Notes: generated from the letters alone by a model not told the origin. A stretch of DNA of 43,579 bases from an uncultured Clostridium sp. (GCF_900769625.1 NZ_CAAGHK010000092.1:1-43579), one strand, 5' to 3'; positions 1-6,095 are shown, counted from the first letter of the stretch. Program-made: numbers and translations.

Positions 1-30
1 AGATTAAAAAGATAATAAATATTAAATTGT

Positions 31-70
31 AACCCAACAGAATTGTGTAACCATCTCTGTTGGGTTTATT
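31..70 (-). terminator. Hairpin, probable terminator of the leftward cro/helicase transcript
   Basis: A perfect 11-bp inverted repeat (31-41 AACCCAACAGA, 56-66 its complement) with a 14-nt loop lies 36 bp beyond the stop codon of the truncated helicase. Only a weak T-rich tail follows on the minus strand, so termination efficiency is uncertain. Confidence 0.55.
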
Positions 71-101
71 GTAGCACTTATATTCTGTAAGCGATAGGCG
101 T

Positions 102-398
102 CTATTTTTTTACGTTTACATTTATAATAACTACTGTGTTAGGTTTTATTGTTTGTAATATATCTTTATAAATTATTGGAGTGTATTCTGTATAATATTC
201 TTCGTAGTGTGCTTTCCAATCCTCTAGCTTAGATTTTTGGCATACTATAAGAATTATCTTGCTTCCTAACTGTTTAGCTTTTTCAGTAGCTACAAATGTT
301 TTTCCAAGTCCCATATCCAAATAATAAGCAACTCTATTTTTATCTTGAGTCATATTTAATGCTTTCTGCTGATGTGGATATAATTTAATTTGATTCAA
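102..398 (-). pseudogene. Truncated SNF2/DEAD-like helicase, N-terminal remnant
   Basis: The 98-residue product begins with a Q-motif-like segment (YPHQQKAL, about residues 7-14) followed by a Walker A motif DMGLGKTF at residues 28-35, the pattern of phage-encoded SNF2/DEAH-type helicases. Such proteins normally have 400 or more residues with a DExx box and a C-terminal RecA lobe; here the frame ends shortly after the predicted strand TVVIIN, before any Walker B. The start is a TTG at 396-398 with GGAG eight bases upstream. It follows the cro-like gene directly (12 bp gap), as expected for an early phage operon. I read it as a deletion remnant that cannot hydrolyse ATP. A genuinely short protein is possible but unlikely. 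Confidence 0.7.
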
Positions 399-410
399 TT
401 CAAAAACTCC

Positions 411-626
411 TTAGCTAACCTTTCTTCTTTTTGTATGATAATTAACTGCTGACATAATTTCTTCATCAGTACAATTAAATATTTGTTTAAGCATTACTAT
501 TGTGTTAGCTTTAGGAACTCTTGATGAACATTCATATTTTCTATATGAAGATTCCTGTATTCCTATCATTGCTGATACTTCTTTGCAAGTTAAATTAACT
601 CGCTTACGCAATGCCTTAAATGTCAT
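411..626 (-). CDS. Cro-like XRE-family DNA-binding protein
   Basis: A 71-residue protein made almost entirely of a helix-turn-helix of the XRE/Cro class: a first helix MTFKALRKRV, then the HTH around CKEVSAMIGIQESSYRKYE (residues 14-32). Its start at 626 has a strong AAGGGAGGG ribosome binding site. It is transcribed away from the XRE repressor at 829, so the pair has the geometry of a lambda-type cro/cI switch. The intervening 200 bp holds four copies of an AGCACTWAA element, one pair of which brackets a TATAAT reading toward this gene. The role as the lytic or early regulator is inferred from position and size. Confidence 0.8.
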   Translation of the reverse strand: MTFKALRKRVNLTCKEVSAMIGIQESSYRKYECSSRVPKANTIVMLKQIFNCTDEEIMSAVNYHTKRRKVS

Positions 627-654
627 ATCTGTCCCTCCCTTCGCTCATGATGAT

Positions 655-784
655 AGCACTAAAAGTTCTGACTGTTCAACCAATTACCCGCTCTTTAAGT
701 GCTATTATATTCATTCAGCACTTAAAGTTCTTTTATTTTTTAAGTTTTTCTCAAAATTACTATGCAATTAGCTCATTTAGTGCT
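655..784. promoter_or_regulatory. Operator cluster between cro-like and repressor genes
   Basis: Four copies of AGCACTWAA(A)G occur: 655-665 (plus), 693-703 (minus), 717-727 (plus) and 775-784 (minus, shorter). The middle two form a perfect 11-bp inverted repeat with a 13-nt spacer that contains TATAAT on the minus strand (704-709), the probable -10 of the cro-like gene. The copy at 775-784 lies about 45 bp upstream of the repressor start. Such reiterated sites around divergent promoters are typical operators for XRE-type repressors; binding is not demonstrated. Confidence 0.65.
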
Positions 785-828
785 AAAATTTAATTAATTA
801 AAAATTAACCACTACGGAGGATAATTAC

Positions 829-1152
829 GTGAAAGGCTCAATTTTAAAGGCATTAAGAACTGAAAAAGGTCTTACTCAACAAGCACTTGCAGATGCGGTT
901 GGAGTAAAAGACAGCACAATTAGAATGATTGAATTAGGTAAAAGAAATGGTTCATTAGAACTTTCATCTGCATTATCAGATTTCTTTGGTGTTTCTATGG
1001 ATTACTTAGAAGGAAAAACTGAATATAAAAATGCTGATGATGTTGCTAATGATCTTGTAACTAGATTAAAAGAAATGAATTTATTGAATGAAAATAATGA
1101 TATAACAGATGATGTAATTAATCTTTTGGTACAAAAGTTAAAAGACAAATAA
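829..1152 (+). CDS. XRE-family transcriptional repressor (cI-like)
   Basis: This 107-residue protein opens with a clear XRE helix-turn-helix (residues 6-60: LRTEKGLTQQALADAVGVKD, then a recognition helix and an EL/NGSLELSSALSDFFGVS tail), followed by a short acidic C-terminal region of about 40 residues that could dimerise. The start is GTG at 829 with GGAGG eight bases upstream. It has no LexA/CI-type autocleavage peptidase domain and no ImmA-like protease is seen beside it, so induction would need another signal. It is divergent from the cro-like gene and ends in a strong terminator. Most likely it maintains the integrated state of the element (inference). Confidence 0.85.
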   Translation: MKGSILKALRTEKGLTQQALADAVGVKDSTIRMIELGKRNGSLELSSALSDFFGVSMDYLEGKTEYKNADDVANDLVTRLKEMNLLNENNDITDDVINLLVQKLKDK

Positions 1153-1153
1153 A

Positions 1154-1193
1154 GAAGCACTGCCTCATTTATTTACGAGGTAGTGCTTTTCTT
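1154..1193 (+). terminator. Terminator of the XRE repressor
   Basis: AGCACTGCCTC at 1156-1166 pairs with GAGGTAGTGCT at 1177-1187 (one G-T pair), followed by TTTTCTTCTT. The hairpin begins a few bases after the repressor stop codon. The stop codon of the small minus-strand ORF at 1169 lies in the loop. Confidence 0.85.
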
Positions 1194-1297
1194 CTTAATT
1201 CTTCTATAATATCTTTAATGTCTTTACAATTTAATTTTTCGATTCCTGCTATGGATTTTATCTTTTCCTTAAGCAGCTTTTCTTCTTTTGTTTGCAT
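1169..1297 (-). CDS. Small hypothetical protein, 42 residues
   Basis: A short ORF of 42 codons with a full GGAGG site (1305-1309) seven bases upstream of its ATG at 1297. The product is highly charged and mostly helical by appearance, beginning MQTKEEKLLKEKIK and ending RRKALPRK. No family is recognised. Its stop lies inside the terminator of the convergent repressor gene, so the two transcripts overlap tail to tail. The strong ribosome binding site and charged, non-repetitive composition favour a real small gene over chance, but there is no independent support. Confidence 0.5.
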   Translation of the reverse strand: MQTKEEKLLKEKIKSIAGIEKLNCKDIKDIIEELRRKALPRK

Positions 1298-1340
1298 ACA
1301 TGAACCTCCAGTTCTCATATACTTTACAATTTAAATTTAT

Positions 1341-1465
1341 TGTAACATATGTAAATACTTTAAAGCTATATAAAAATAACATATCATGTTATGTAATTTA
1401 ATCTATTAATTCCATTAAACTTCTTAATAATATTATTTATTCTATGTAAATGTATATAATAACAT
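1341..1465. promoter_or_regulatory. Promoter/operator region of the XRE-membrane protein pair
   Basis: A 17-bp perfect palindrome, ATAACAT-ATC-ATGTTAT, lies at 1376-1392. Related ATAACAT or GTAACATATG motifs occur at 1341-1351 and 1459-1465. The last copy overlaps a TATAAT (1455-1460), which is well placed as the -10 element for the gene starting at 1511. This suggests autoregulation by that XRE protein; no clear -35 is visible. Confidence 0.5.
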
Positions 1466-1510
1466 TTCTCGCAAAAACTAAAAATACTAAAAACATAAGG
1501 AGTTTTAAAG

Positions 1511-1891
1511 ATGGATGAAGTTAAATGGAAAGAAGCTGGTGCAAAATTAAAAGAATGCAGAAAGTCTACAAAATTATCTATATTTAAAGCTGCAAAAAAA
1601 ATTCATATTAGTGGTAATTATTTATCACGTTTGGAACGTGGTATTAATGCTCCTTCTGATACAGTAATTTTTAATCTTGCTGAATTTTATAAAATAGAAC
1701 CTGCTGAACTTTTTGCATTATATAATAGAACTCCTTCTCCTAATTCTGAAAAATTAAATTCAATTCCATCATTAAGAAAAATATTAACTGAAATATCACT
1801 TGATTCACGATTAACTTCTGAAGAAAAAGAAGAATTTGCAAATACCGTTTATCAGCTAACTTTAAATTTAAAAAACAAGGAGAAAAAATAA
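1511..1891 (+). CDS. XRE-family DNA-binding protein
   Basis: A 126-residue regulator with an XRE helix-turn-helix at about residues 9-70 (KLKECRKSTKLSIFKAAKKI, then SGNYLSRLERGINAPSDTV) and a C-terminal half, rich in Lys, Glu and Leu, probably helical and used for dimerisation. TAAGGAG precedes the ATG at 1511. Its stop codon directly abuts the ATG of the next gene, which encodes a membrane protein, and the SD of that gene lies inside this one, so the two are translationally coupled. Upstream lies a palindrome that may be its operator. The specific role is unknown; possibilities include control of the membrane protein or of element transfer genes. Confidence 0.8.
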   Translation: MDEVKWKEAGAKLKECRKSTKLSIFKAAKKIHISGNYLSRLERGINAPSDTVIFNLAEFYKIEPAELFALYNRTPSPNSEKLNSIPSLRKILTEISLDSRLTSEEKEEFANTVYQLTLNLKNKEKK

Positions 1892-2329
1892 ATGCTTGAT
1901 TGGTTCTTAGAATTAGAATACTGGCTATATCTTAAATATGGTTATAATTTTGTTGTTCATCTAGAAGACTTTCTTCTATTTGGTGCTTCATTTTTCCTAG
2001 GCTTCTTAGTATCACAAATACTATCCGGAAGGGTTATTCTCCGTATTCAAAAAGTTCCTATAGATCCTAATGGTAAGAAACAAAGGAAGATTAAATGGCT
2101 ACTACTTGAAGATAACCAAAATGAATTTATAGTTGAGCCAGAAAATCTTGGTGAAGCTGTTGAAACAATTCTTGTAATAACTTTTAAACCTTTATTTACT
2201 TATAAACACTATGGTGTTCGCGATGAACGAAGAACAAAAATATTTATTTTATTTCTGCTCATCATAGGTATACTATTAATAATATTTGCTTTCTTAAGTG
2301 TTATTACAGTATTCAATCCAGAACCATAA
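1892..2329 (+). CDS. Small membrane protein coupled to XRE regulator
   Basis: The product has 145 residues. An N-terminal amphipathic or hydrophobic segment (residues 1-25, many Trp and Tyr) is followed by a first membrane helix (about 26-46, LFGASFFLGFLVSQIL), a polar middle of about 65 residues, and a second membrane helix (about 116-140, IFILFLLIIGILLIIFAFL). No enzyme motif or known family is recognised. Its ATG follows the upstream stop without a gap and has AAGGAG inside the preceding gene, so the regulator and membrane protein are made together. Such pairs occur as toxin-regulator or signal-sensing modules, but no function can be assigned from sequence. Confidence 0.7.
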   Translation: MLDWFLELEYWLYLKYGYNFVVHLEDFLLFGASFFLGFLVSQILSGRVILRIQKVPIDPNGKKQRKIKWLLLEDNQNEFIVEPENLGEAVETILVITFKPLFTYKHYGVRDERRTKIFILFLLIIGILLIIFAFLSVITVFNPEP

Positions 2330-2357
2330 AAGCTAAGGATACTTTAATCCTTAGCTT
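2330..2357. terminator. Bidirectional terminator between membrane protein and parR genes
   Basis: Perfect 11-bp inverted repeat AAGCTAAGGAT (2330-2340) and ATCCTTAGCTT (2347-2357) with a 6-nt loop, immediately after the plus-strand stop and overlapping the first base pair of the convergent parR stop codon. T-rich on the plus side only weakly. Confidence 0.7.
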
Positions 2358-2604
2358 ATATCTCTATATCATCCAGTTGTTCTATTTCTTCATATTCTTC
2401 TTTTCTATTAATGGACTCTTTAAATTCAATATTACTTACTATACTTGCAATTTCTGTCCCATTTGCTAAGCTATAAAGCATTTCTTTGATATAATCTGTT
2501 GCTGAATACTTCTGATTTAAATACTGAATTATCATATTATCCTTTATATTATCCGGATTTAAGTAAAAGTTAACTCTATATCTGCCTTGTTTATCAGCTT
2601 TCAT
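2356..2604 (-). CDS. ParR-like ribbon-helix-helix partition adaptor
   Basis: An 82-residue protein with a short basic start (MKADKQGRYRVNFYL) giving the beta strand, then two helices (residues 17-26 and 35-49, ending KEMLYSLANG), the layout of ribbon-helix-helix ParR proteins. The acidic C-terminal tail (EEYEEIEQLDDIEI) resembles the segment by which ParR contacts the ends of ParM filaments. It lies downstream of a ParM-like actin gene and is preceded by a phased array of 10-bp repeats that would be its binding site. The expected job is to bind the centromere and couple DNA to the filament. Assignment rests on size, fold pattern and context, not on a diagnostic motif. Confidence 0.75.
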   Translation of the reverse strand: MKADKQGRYRVNFYLNPDNIKDNMIIQYLNQKYSATDYIKEMLYSLANGTEIASIVSNIEFKESINRKEEYEEIEQLDDIEI

Positions 2605-2620
2605 TAAATTTATCTCCTCT

Positions 2621-2744
2621 TTTGTGTTACTTTGTGCTATTTTGTGCTACAGTAGCACATTTTTTATTCACTTTTTCTCTATCATTTATAATTTCATAAC
2701 ACAATGTAGCACGTTTTGTGTTACATTGTGCTATGGTAGCACAT
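2621..2744. repeat. Centromere-like (parC) array of 10-bp repeats between parM and parR
   Basis: Nine near-contiguous 10-bp units of consensus WTTGTGYTAY occur in two clusters. The first, 2621-2660, has three units on the plus strand and one inverted. The second, 2696-2744, has inverted, inverted, direct, direct and inverted units, two neighbours sharing one base. The clusters are separated by about 35 AT-rich bases. Ten-bp spacing puts all units on one face of the helix. The parC site of plasmid R1 likewise has two clusters of short repeats flanking a promoter. The parR start codon follows 16 bp after the first cluster. Confidence 0.75.
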
Positions 2745-2749
2745 TTTTG

Positions 2750-3607
2750 CTACTTATCTAATCCTTTAGCTTTTCCTATTCTCTCTGCTCCATCTACATT
2801 ACTTGTCATGTTATTAGACAGGACACTTACTTTTTTAAACTTATTTTTGAATTGTTTTTCAAAATATTCAGCTCCACCTCCACATAATTTTATGTTGTAG
2901 TCATTTAAGTGTGGAAATTTTAAAAGCATTTCATTTATCATTTCATCAAATACTTTTTGAGTGACATCTTCAAAATCATTTAAATCAATAATCTTTTTGC
3001 TGATTAATTTATGTATTTCTTCCATGACTCTATTTTGTCCCATTCCTATAAGCTTAGTAGCTATTTTATCAAAATAATTCATGGTTCCGATTGCTATACT
3101 GTCTTCTTTTTCTTGTTTTCCATCTACAAAAGTAAATATATCTGTTGTCCTACCTCCAATATCTATTACTGCTATTAGTCCTTCATTTCTCTTTGGCAGG
3201 CTGTAAAATGAACTAAATCCTTCTTTCAATACTCCAACTTTATCAAATGTTATTGAATTTGCTTTTCCGTTAATTTTAAACTCAAATGTGTTTCCTTCCA
3301 AAAGCTCCACTATCAAATTCTTTCTGCTTATTTCTCTAAGTGGCAAATGTAAAATTATATTTATATGTCCTGCTGCTCCTTCCTTGCCAAGTCCAAATAA
3401 TAATGGCACCAGTGTATCTTTATTTGTTTTTAAGCCTTCCATATTGAAATGTCCTTGACCAAAAAAGTATGTATTACCTTCATATTCAAGAGTATCAAAT
3501 CCGAATGTATCTCTTTCATTATCTAAAAGAAATCTATTTTCATATACTCCACCGCTATTGAATTTTAAATTGAAACTTCCTAAATCACCTGTCATTAATT
3601 TGCACAT
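2750..3607 (-). CDS. ParM-like actin family ATPase for DNA segregation
   Basis: The 285-residue product carries the actin-fold nucleotide-binding signatures: phosphate-1 loop at residues 7-12 (GDLGSF), phosphate-2 loop at 147-156 (VIDIGGRTTD), and the adenosine loop at 242-247 (CGGGAE). ParM and Alp proteins form polar or bipolar filaments that push plasmid copies apart, nucleated at ParR bound to parC. The protein is slightly shorter than ParM of R1 (about 320 residues). AGGAGAG lies six bases before the ATG. It lies 31 bp after the Rep-like gene and is probably cotranscribed with it, while parR beyond the repeats may have its own promoter. Subfamily is not determined. Confidence 0.85.
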   Translation of the reverse strand: MCKLMTGDLGSFNLKFNSGGVYENRFLLDNERDTFGFDTLEYEGNTYFFGQGHFNMEGLKTNKDTLVPLLFGLGKEGAAGHINIILHLPLREISRKNLIVELLEGNTFEFKINGKANSITFDKVGVLKEGFSSFYSLPKRNEGLIAVIDIGGRTTDIFTFVDGKQEKEDSIAIGTMNYFDKIATKLIGMGQNRVMEEIHKLISKKIIDLNDFEDVTQKVFDEMINEMLLKFPHLNDYNIKLCGGGAEYFEKQFKNKFKKVSVLSNNMTSNVDGAERIGKAKGLDK

Positions 3608-3637
3608 TTTTATCTCTCCTAATCTTATCTTTTGTTA

Positions 3638-4309
3638 TTATCTAATTCTGTAATCTTCTATTTCATCACTATCTTGCTCCCATCCAAGCAGTTTCTTTTC
3701 TAGTCTGTCATAGTCATATTCTCTTGCTTTAAAATTTATAAATCTTAAATTATTTTTTTTATAAACCTTTGGTTTAGATGCTATTTCCATTGCTTTTATA
3801 AAATAATTATTTGTTACTTGTTCTTTTTCTCTACATGCTTCAATCGCTTTTTCCACAATATCAGTGTCTGTCTCTGATATTTTATTAATTGCTTGTTCAG
3901 ATATTTCTTCTGTTAAAACATCATTTACTTTCTCAATCTTATTACCTTCTTGTTTACGAATATTACTCGGTGATTTAATTTCACATTCTAATTCTAATAA
4001 CTTATCTGTACTTCTAAAATATGTATACTTTCCACCTCTATTTACTATTATCCTTTCAATTAGCCCTGCATCAATCAATTTTTGTACAATCTTTTTCATA
4101 GTTGATTCAGATTGAGTTATAAATGGTAAATCTTCAACTAAAAGCTTATACATTACCCAGCTATATTCTTTATTATTTTCTTTTATCTTTACTTCCATTT
4201 TAGAAATTAAATCTGCAAGAGTTCTTAATACTACAATGTCATTGCAATTTAATTTTGAATAATCTTTAAATAATTTTTCTTGATTAAAACCCATAATACT
4301 AAATTTCAT
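3638..4309 (-). CDS. Winged-helix replication initiator-like protein
   Basis: From the chosen ATG at 4309 the protein has 223 residues. GGAGG at 4318-4322 is eight bases upstream of it, whereas the upstream ATG at 4330 has no site. The N-terminal half looks like a winged-helix domain (LNCNDIVVLRTLADLI, then STMKKIVQKLIDAGLIERIIV and a wing GGKYTYFRS). The C-terminal half is charged and ends in a region like those of phage and plasmid replication proteins that interact with the replisome. It is the first gene of a rep-parM transcript and its promoter is bracketed by an inverted repeat, suggesting autoregulation. The replication role is inferred from fold, position and the iteron-like repeats nearby; a pure regulator is possible. 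Confidence 0.65.
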   Translation of the reverse strand: MKFSIMGFNQEKLFKDYSKLNCNDIVVLRTLADLISKMEVKIKENNKEYSWVMYKLLVEDLPFITQSESTMKKIVQKLIDAGLIERIIVNRGGKYTYFRSTDKLLELECEIKSPSNIRKQEGNKIEKVNDVLTEEISEQAINKISETDTDIVEKAIEACREKEQVTNNYFIKAMEIASKPKVYKKNNLRFINFKAREYDYDRLEKKLLGWEQDSDEIEDYRIR

Positions 4310-4332
4310 TGTCCTTACCTCCGTAGCCATTC

Positions 4333-4380
4333 GGGTACACTTTGTATTATGATTATAAACTATGTGTACCCTAATAGCAA
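4333..4380 (-). promoter_or_regulatory. rep promoter flanked by an operator-like inverted repeat
   Basis: On the minus strand -35 TTGCTA (4375-4380) and -10 TATAAT (4352-4357) are separated by exactly 17 bp. GGGTACAC (4333-4340) and its complement GTGTACCC (4364-4371) bracket the -10: one half-site is in the spacer, the other is in the early transcribed region. The leader to the start at 4309 would be about 35-40 nt. Confidence 0.8.
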
Positions 4381-4418
4381 TACATTTTTATAAAAAAAAT
4401 AAGCAATAACTTAAGTTA

Positions 4419-4697
4419 TTACTTAAAAAAATGCTCTCTATGTACTCTATAAGTAGATTTTTTATTTATATTTTCAAGTTTATCAATATAACCATACTCA
4501 ATCAAATTATTTATATATTTAAGCATTCTTCCCTTATTAGTCATCCTTGATTCCTTCATAAGCTCTGCTGCACTAATTGTTATTATTCCAGTTTCTTTAT
4601 CACATAATCTTATTAATTGCAAAAATAAACTCAATTCTTGAGATTTCAATCTTTCATCTAAAAGCAAATCTTCTTTTATTGCTATACTGTTACTCAT
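4419..4697 (-). CDS. Small winged-helix protein
   Basis: A 92-residue protein with a winged-helix pattern: helix RLKSQELSLFLQLIRLCDKE, then a turn, helix ISAAELMKESRMT and a third helix MLKYINNLIEYGYIDKLE with a short wing to the end. It resembles the N-terminal domain of the Rep-like protein downstream, and both genes point leftward, so it may be a paralogous regulator or an accessory replication protein. GGAGGATAG precedes its ATG. It lies between the candidate iterons (4828-4867) and the rep promoter. No family name is assigned. Confidence 0.65.
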   Translation of the reverse strand: MSNSIAIKEDLLLDERLKSQELSLFLQLIRLCDKETGIITISAAELMKESRMTNKGRMLKYINNLIEYGYIDKLENINKKSTYRVHREHFFK

Positions 4698-4827
4698 TAA
4701 TTACTATCCTCCTGTAAAATCTTACTCAATTATATCATTTGCAGATATAATTGTCACAATTCAATTTTTCTCTTAATAAAAAATAGTAATTAGTTAATTA
4801 GTATTTTAATAGATTAGTATTTGTTGC

Positions 4828-4867
4828 ACCATTTTTGGAGTACCGTTGAAACCACTTTTGGAGTACC
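4828..4867 (+). repeat. Two iteron-like direct repeats
   Basis: ACCATTTTTGGAGTACC and ACCACTTTTGGAGTACC, starting 23 bp apart, differ at a single base. The shared GGAGTACC core loosely resembles the GGGTACAC half-sites at the rep promoter. They could be Rep binding sites or operators. Confidence 0.5.
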
Positions 4868-4960
4868 TCACAAACCAAATGAGGTTTATGTTTAAACAAT
4901 TATTAGTTCATAACAACACTATATATGAATAATTTTCTAACTCCATTTTTTTGTAAGTTA

Positions 4961-4969
4961 TGCTATAAT
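4961..4969 (+). promoter_or_regulatory. Extended -10 promoter of the cargo gene
   Basis: TGCTATAAT at 4961-4969 is an extended -10 element, about 30 bp before the start of the 276-residue gene. No recognisable -35 lies upstream, as is usual for extended -10 promoters. Confidence 0.5.
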
Positions 4970-4997
4970 TATATTATTTAAAAGGAGTGACTTACAT

Positions 4998-5828
4998 ATG
5001 TCAAAGAAAAAGAAAAAAAATAATTTAAATAATCAAGAAAATCTTATTTTTTCACAAAAAGAAATAGTTCGAGAATACTATGACGATAAAACTAATGTCC
5101 TCTATAAATTTCCAGCTAATATGCTAATGACACGAATAAATCGAGATTCGAAAAAAATTCAAAAATCTTTTGATAAACTAGATATAAATAGAATAAAATT
5201 TTTAGATAAATTTTATTCAGAAACCCTTTCTTATATAATTATAGGGCAAAAAAAATCTATTAAAGATAGTAATGAAAAATTAAATAATTTTTGCTCATTA
5301 TTATTAAATGCAGCTAATACTATTTCTGCTAGTTTTGAACTATTGAGAAGTGGATATATTATGCAATCTCCTGCTTTACTCCGTTCCATTGTAGAAACAT
5401 TTAGTGTTTTATCTGCAATTTTTAATGATGATGATAGCTATGACAAATTTTTAAATGATAAACTTGATGTTAACTCAACAATAAAAGTTGGGAAAAAATT
5501 TATTCCTCAAATCGGAAAATTTCAAGGACTACTAAGTAATTCTTATGTTCATCTTAATTCAGCATATTTGCAAGTTTTTACATTTTTAAATTTTAAAGGA
5601 TATGAAGATATTGTTTCTATTACTTTAGATATAATTGCTAATTCAATAATGATACTATGTTTAATTAGCGAATTAATTTTATCTTCTTATTACAAAAATG
5701 ATGAAATACTATTTTGGAAATTCGATGATAAAAATTGCCCTGAATTTAATATATCAGAAAAGGGAGAAGAGATATTACACGAATATCAAAAGTATTTCAA
5801 CGCTGACAGTGTTGTTATTAATAACTAA
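4998..5828 (+). CDS. Cargo protein of unknown function (possible HEPN/DUF5677-like helical protein)
   Basis: The 276-residue product starts with a lysine-rich head (MSKKKKKNN) and is otherwise mostly helical. Features that stand out are SPALLRSIVETFSVLSAIF (about residues 125-143), holding an R-x3-E pattern, and LLSNSYVHLNSAYLQVF (about 180-196) with a Ser/Tyr-x-His. This pairing of conserved Arg/Glu and His in helices resembles DUF5677-like and HEPN-like proteins, some of which act in host defence, but I am working from memory of the pattern. A hydrophobic helix follows at about 214-232. It is a single gene with its own promoter, AAGGAG site and strong terminator, the layout of a moron or cargo gene. 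Function is unassigned. Confidence 0.65.
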   Translation: MSKKKKKNNLNNQENLIFSQKEIVREYYDDKTNVLYKFPANMLMTRINRDSKKIQKSFDKLDINRIKFLDKFYSETLSYIIIGQKKSIKDSNEKLNNFCSLLLNAANTISASFELLRSGYIMQSPALLRSIVETFSVLSAIFNDDDSYDKFLNDKLDVNSTIKVGKKFIPQIGKFQGLLSNSYVHLNSAYLQVFTFLNFKGYEDIVSITLDIIANSIMILCLISELILSSYYKNDEILFWKFDDKNCPEFNISEKGEEILHEYQKYFNADSVVINN

Positions 5829-5841
5829 TAAAAAAATCATT

Positions 5842-5890
5842 TATCAATAAAAAGCAGGTAAGTAGATAAAGTACCTGCTTTTTATTGATA
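5842..5890. terminator. Bidirectional terminator
   Basis: A 19-bp perfect inverted repeat (5842-5860 and 5872-5890) closes an 11-nt loop. The arms contain A5 and T5 runs, so it can terminate both the cargo gene and the convergent excisionase gene. Confidence 0.9.
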
Positions 5891-5900
5891 GCTATTTATA

Positions 5901-6095
5901 TCATACAACTTCTTTTCCTAAATTATCTCTTAAAAATCTCTCAACTTCAAAAAAAGGTACTTTAATTCTTCCAAGTTTTAAACCTTTAAGCTCTCCCCTA
6001 TTTATTAATTCATATACAGTATTAGGGTTTGTTTTTAATGTTTTCGCTACCTCGTGTACGGTTAATAATACATTTTCTAATTCTATATGATACAT
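5901..6095 (-). CDS. Excisionase-like helix-turn-helix protein
   Basis: A 64-residue protein with the MerR-like/HTH_17 pattern of excisionases: LLTVHEVAKTLKTNPNTVYELINRG (residues 10-34), a wing LKGLKLGRIKVPFFEVERFL and a short tail. Such proteins bend DNA at attachment sites and bias the integrase toward excision. It is divergent from the XRE repressor at 6252, with a good promoter in between, and about 760 bp from the integrase. Pairing with a repressor on the other strand suggests that the repressor holds excision off. A plain HTH regulator remains possible. Confidence 0.75.
   Translation of the reverse strand: MYHIELENVLLTVHEVAKTLKTNPNTVYELINRGELKGLKLGRIKVPFFEVERFLRDNLGKEVV

Larger units (their letters stand above)
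4698..4997. other. 300-bp non-coding region with candidate origin repeats
   Basis: The region between the divergent winged-helix gene and the cargo gene contains a near-palindrome around 4748-4760 (AATTGTCACAATT), a very AT-rich stretch to about 4820, two 17-bp near-identical direct repeats at 4828-4844 and 4851-4867 (period 23 bp, one mismatch), and a small hairpin CCTCA/TGAGG just after. The combination of AT-rich DNA and phased repeats beside a Rep-like gene is what a replication origin would look like, but two repeats are few. Confidence 0.4.

Noticed and set aside
2621..2744. Possible CRISPR array
   Set aside because: Repeat units are only 10 bp, adjacent without spacers and in both orientations; no cas genes are present.
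655..2744. Shared AGCAC core between the cro/cI operators and the parC-like repeats
   Set aside because: Only five bases are shared; the remaining consensus and phasing differ, so a common binding protein is not supported.
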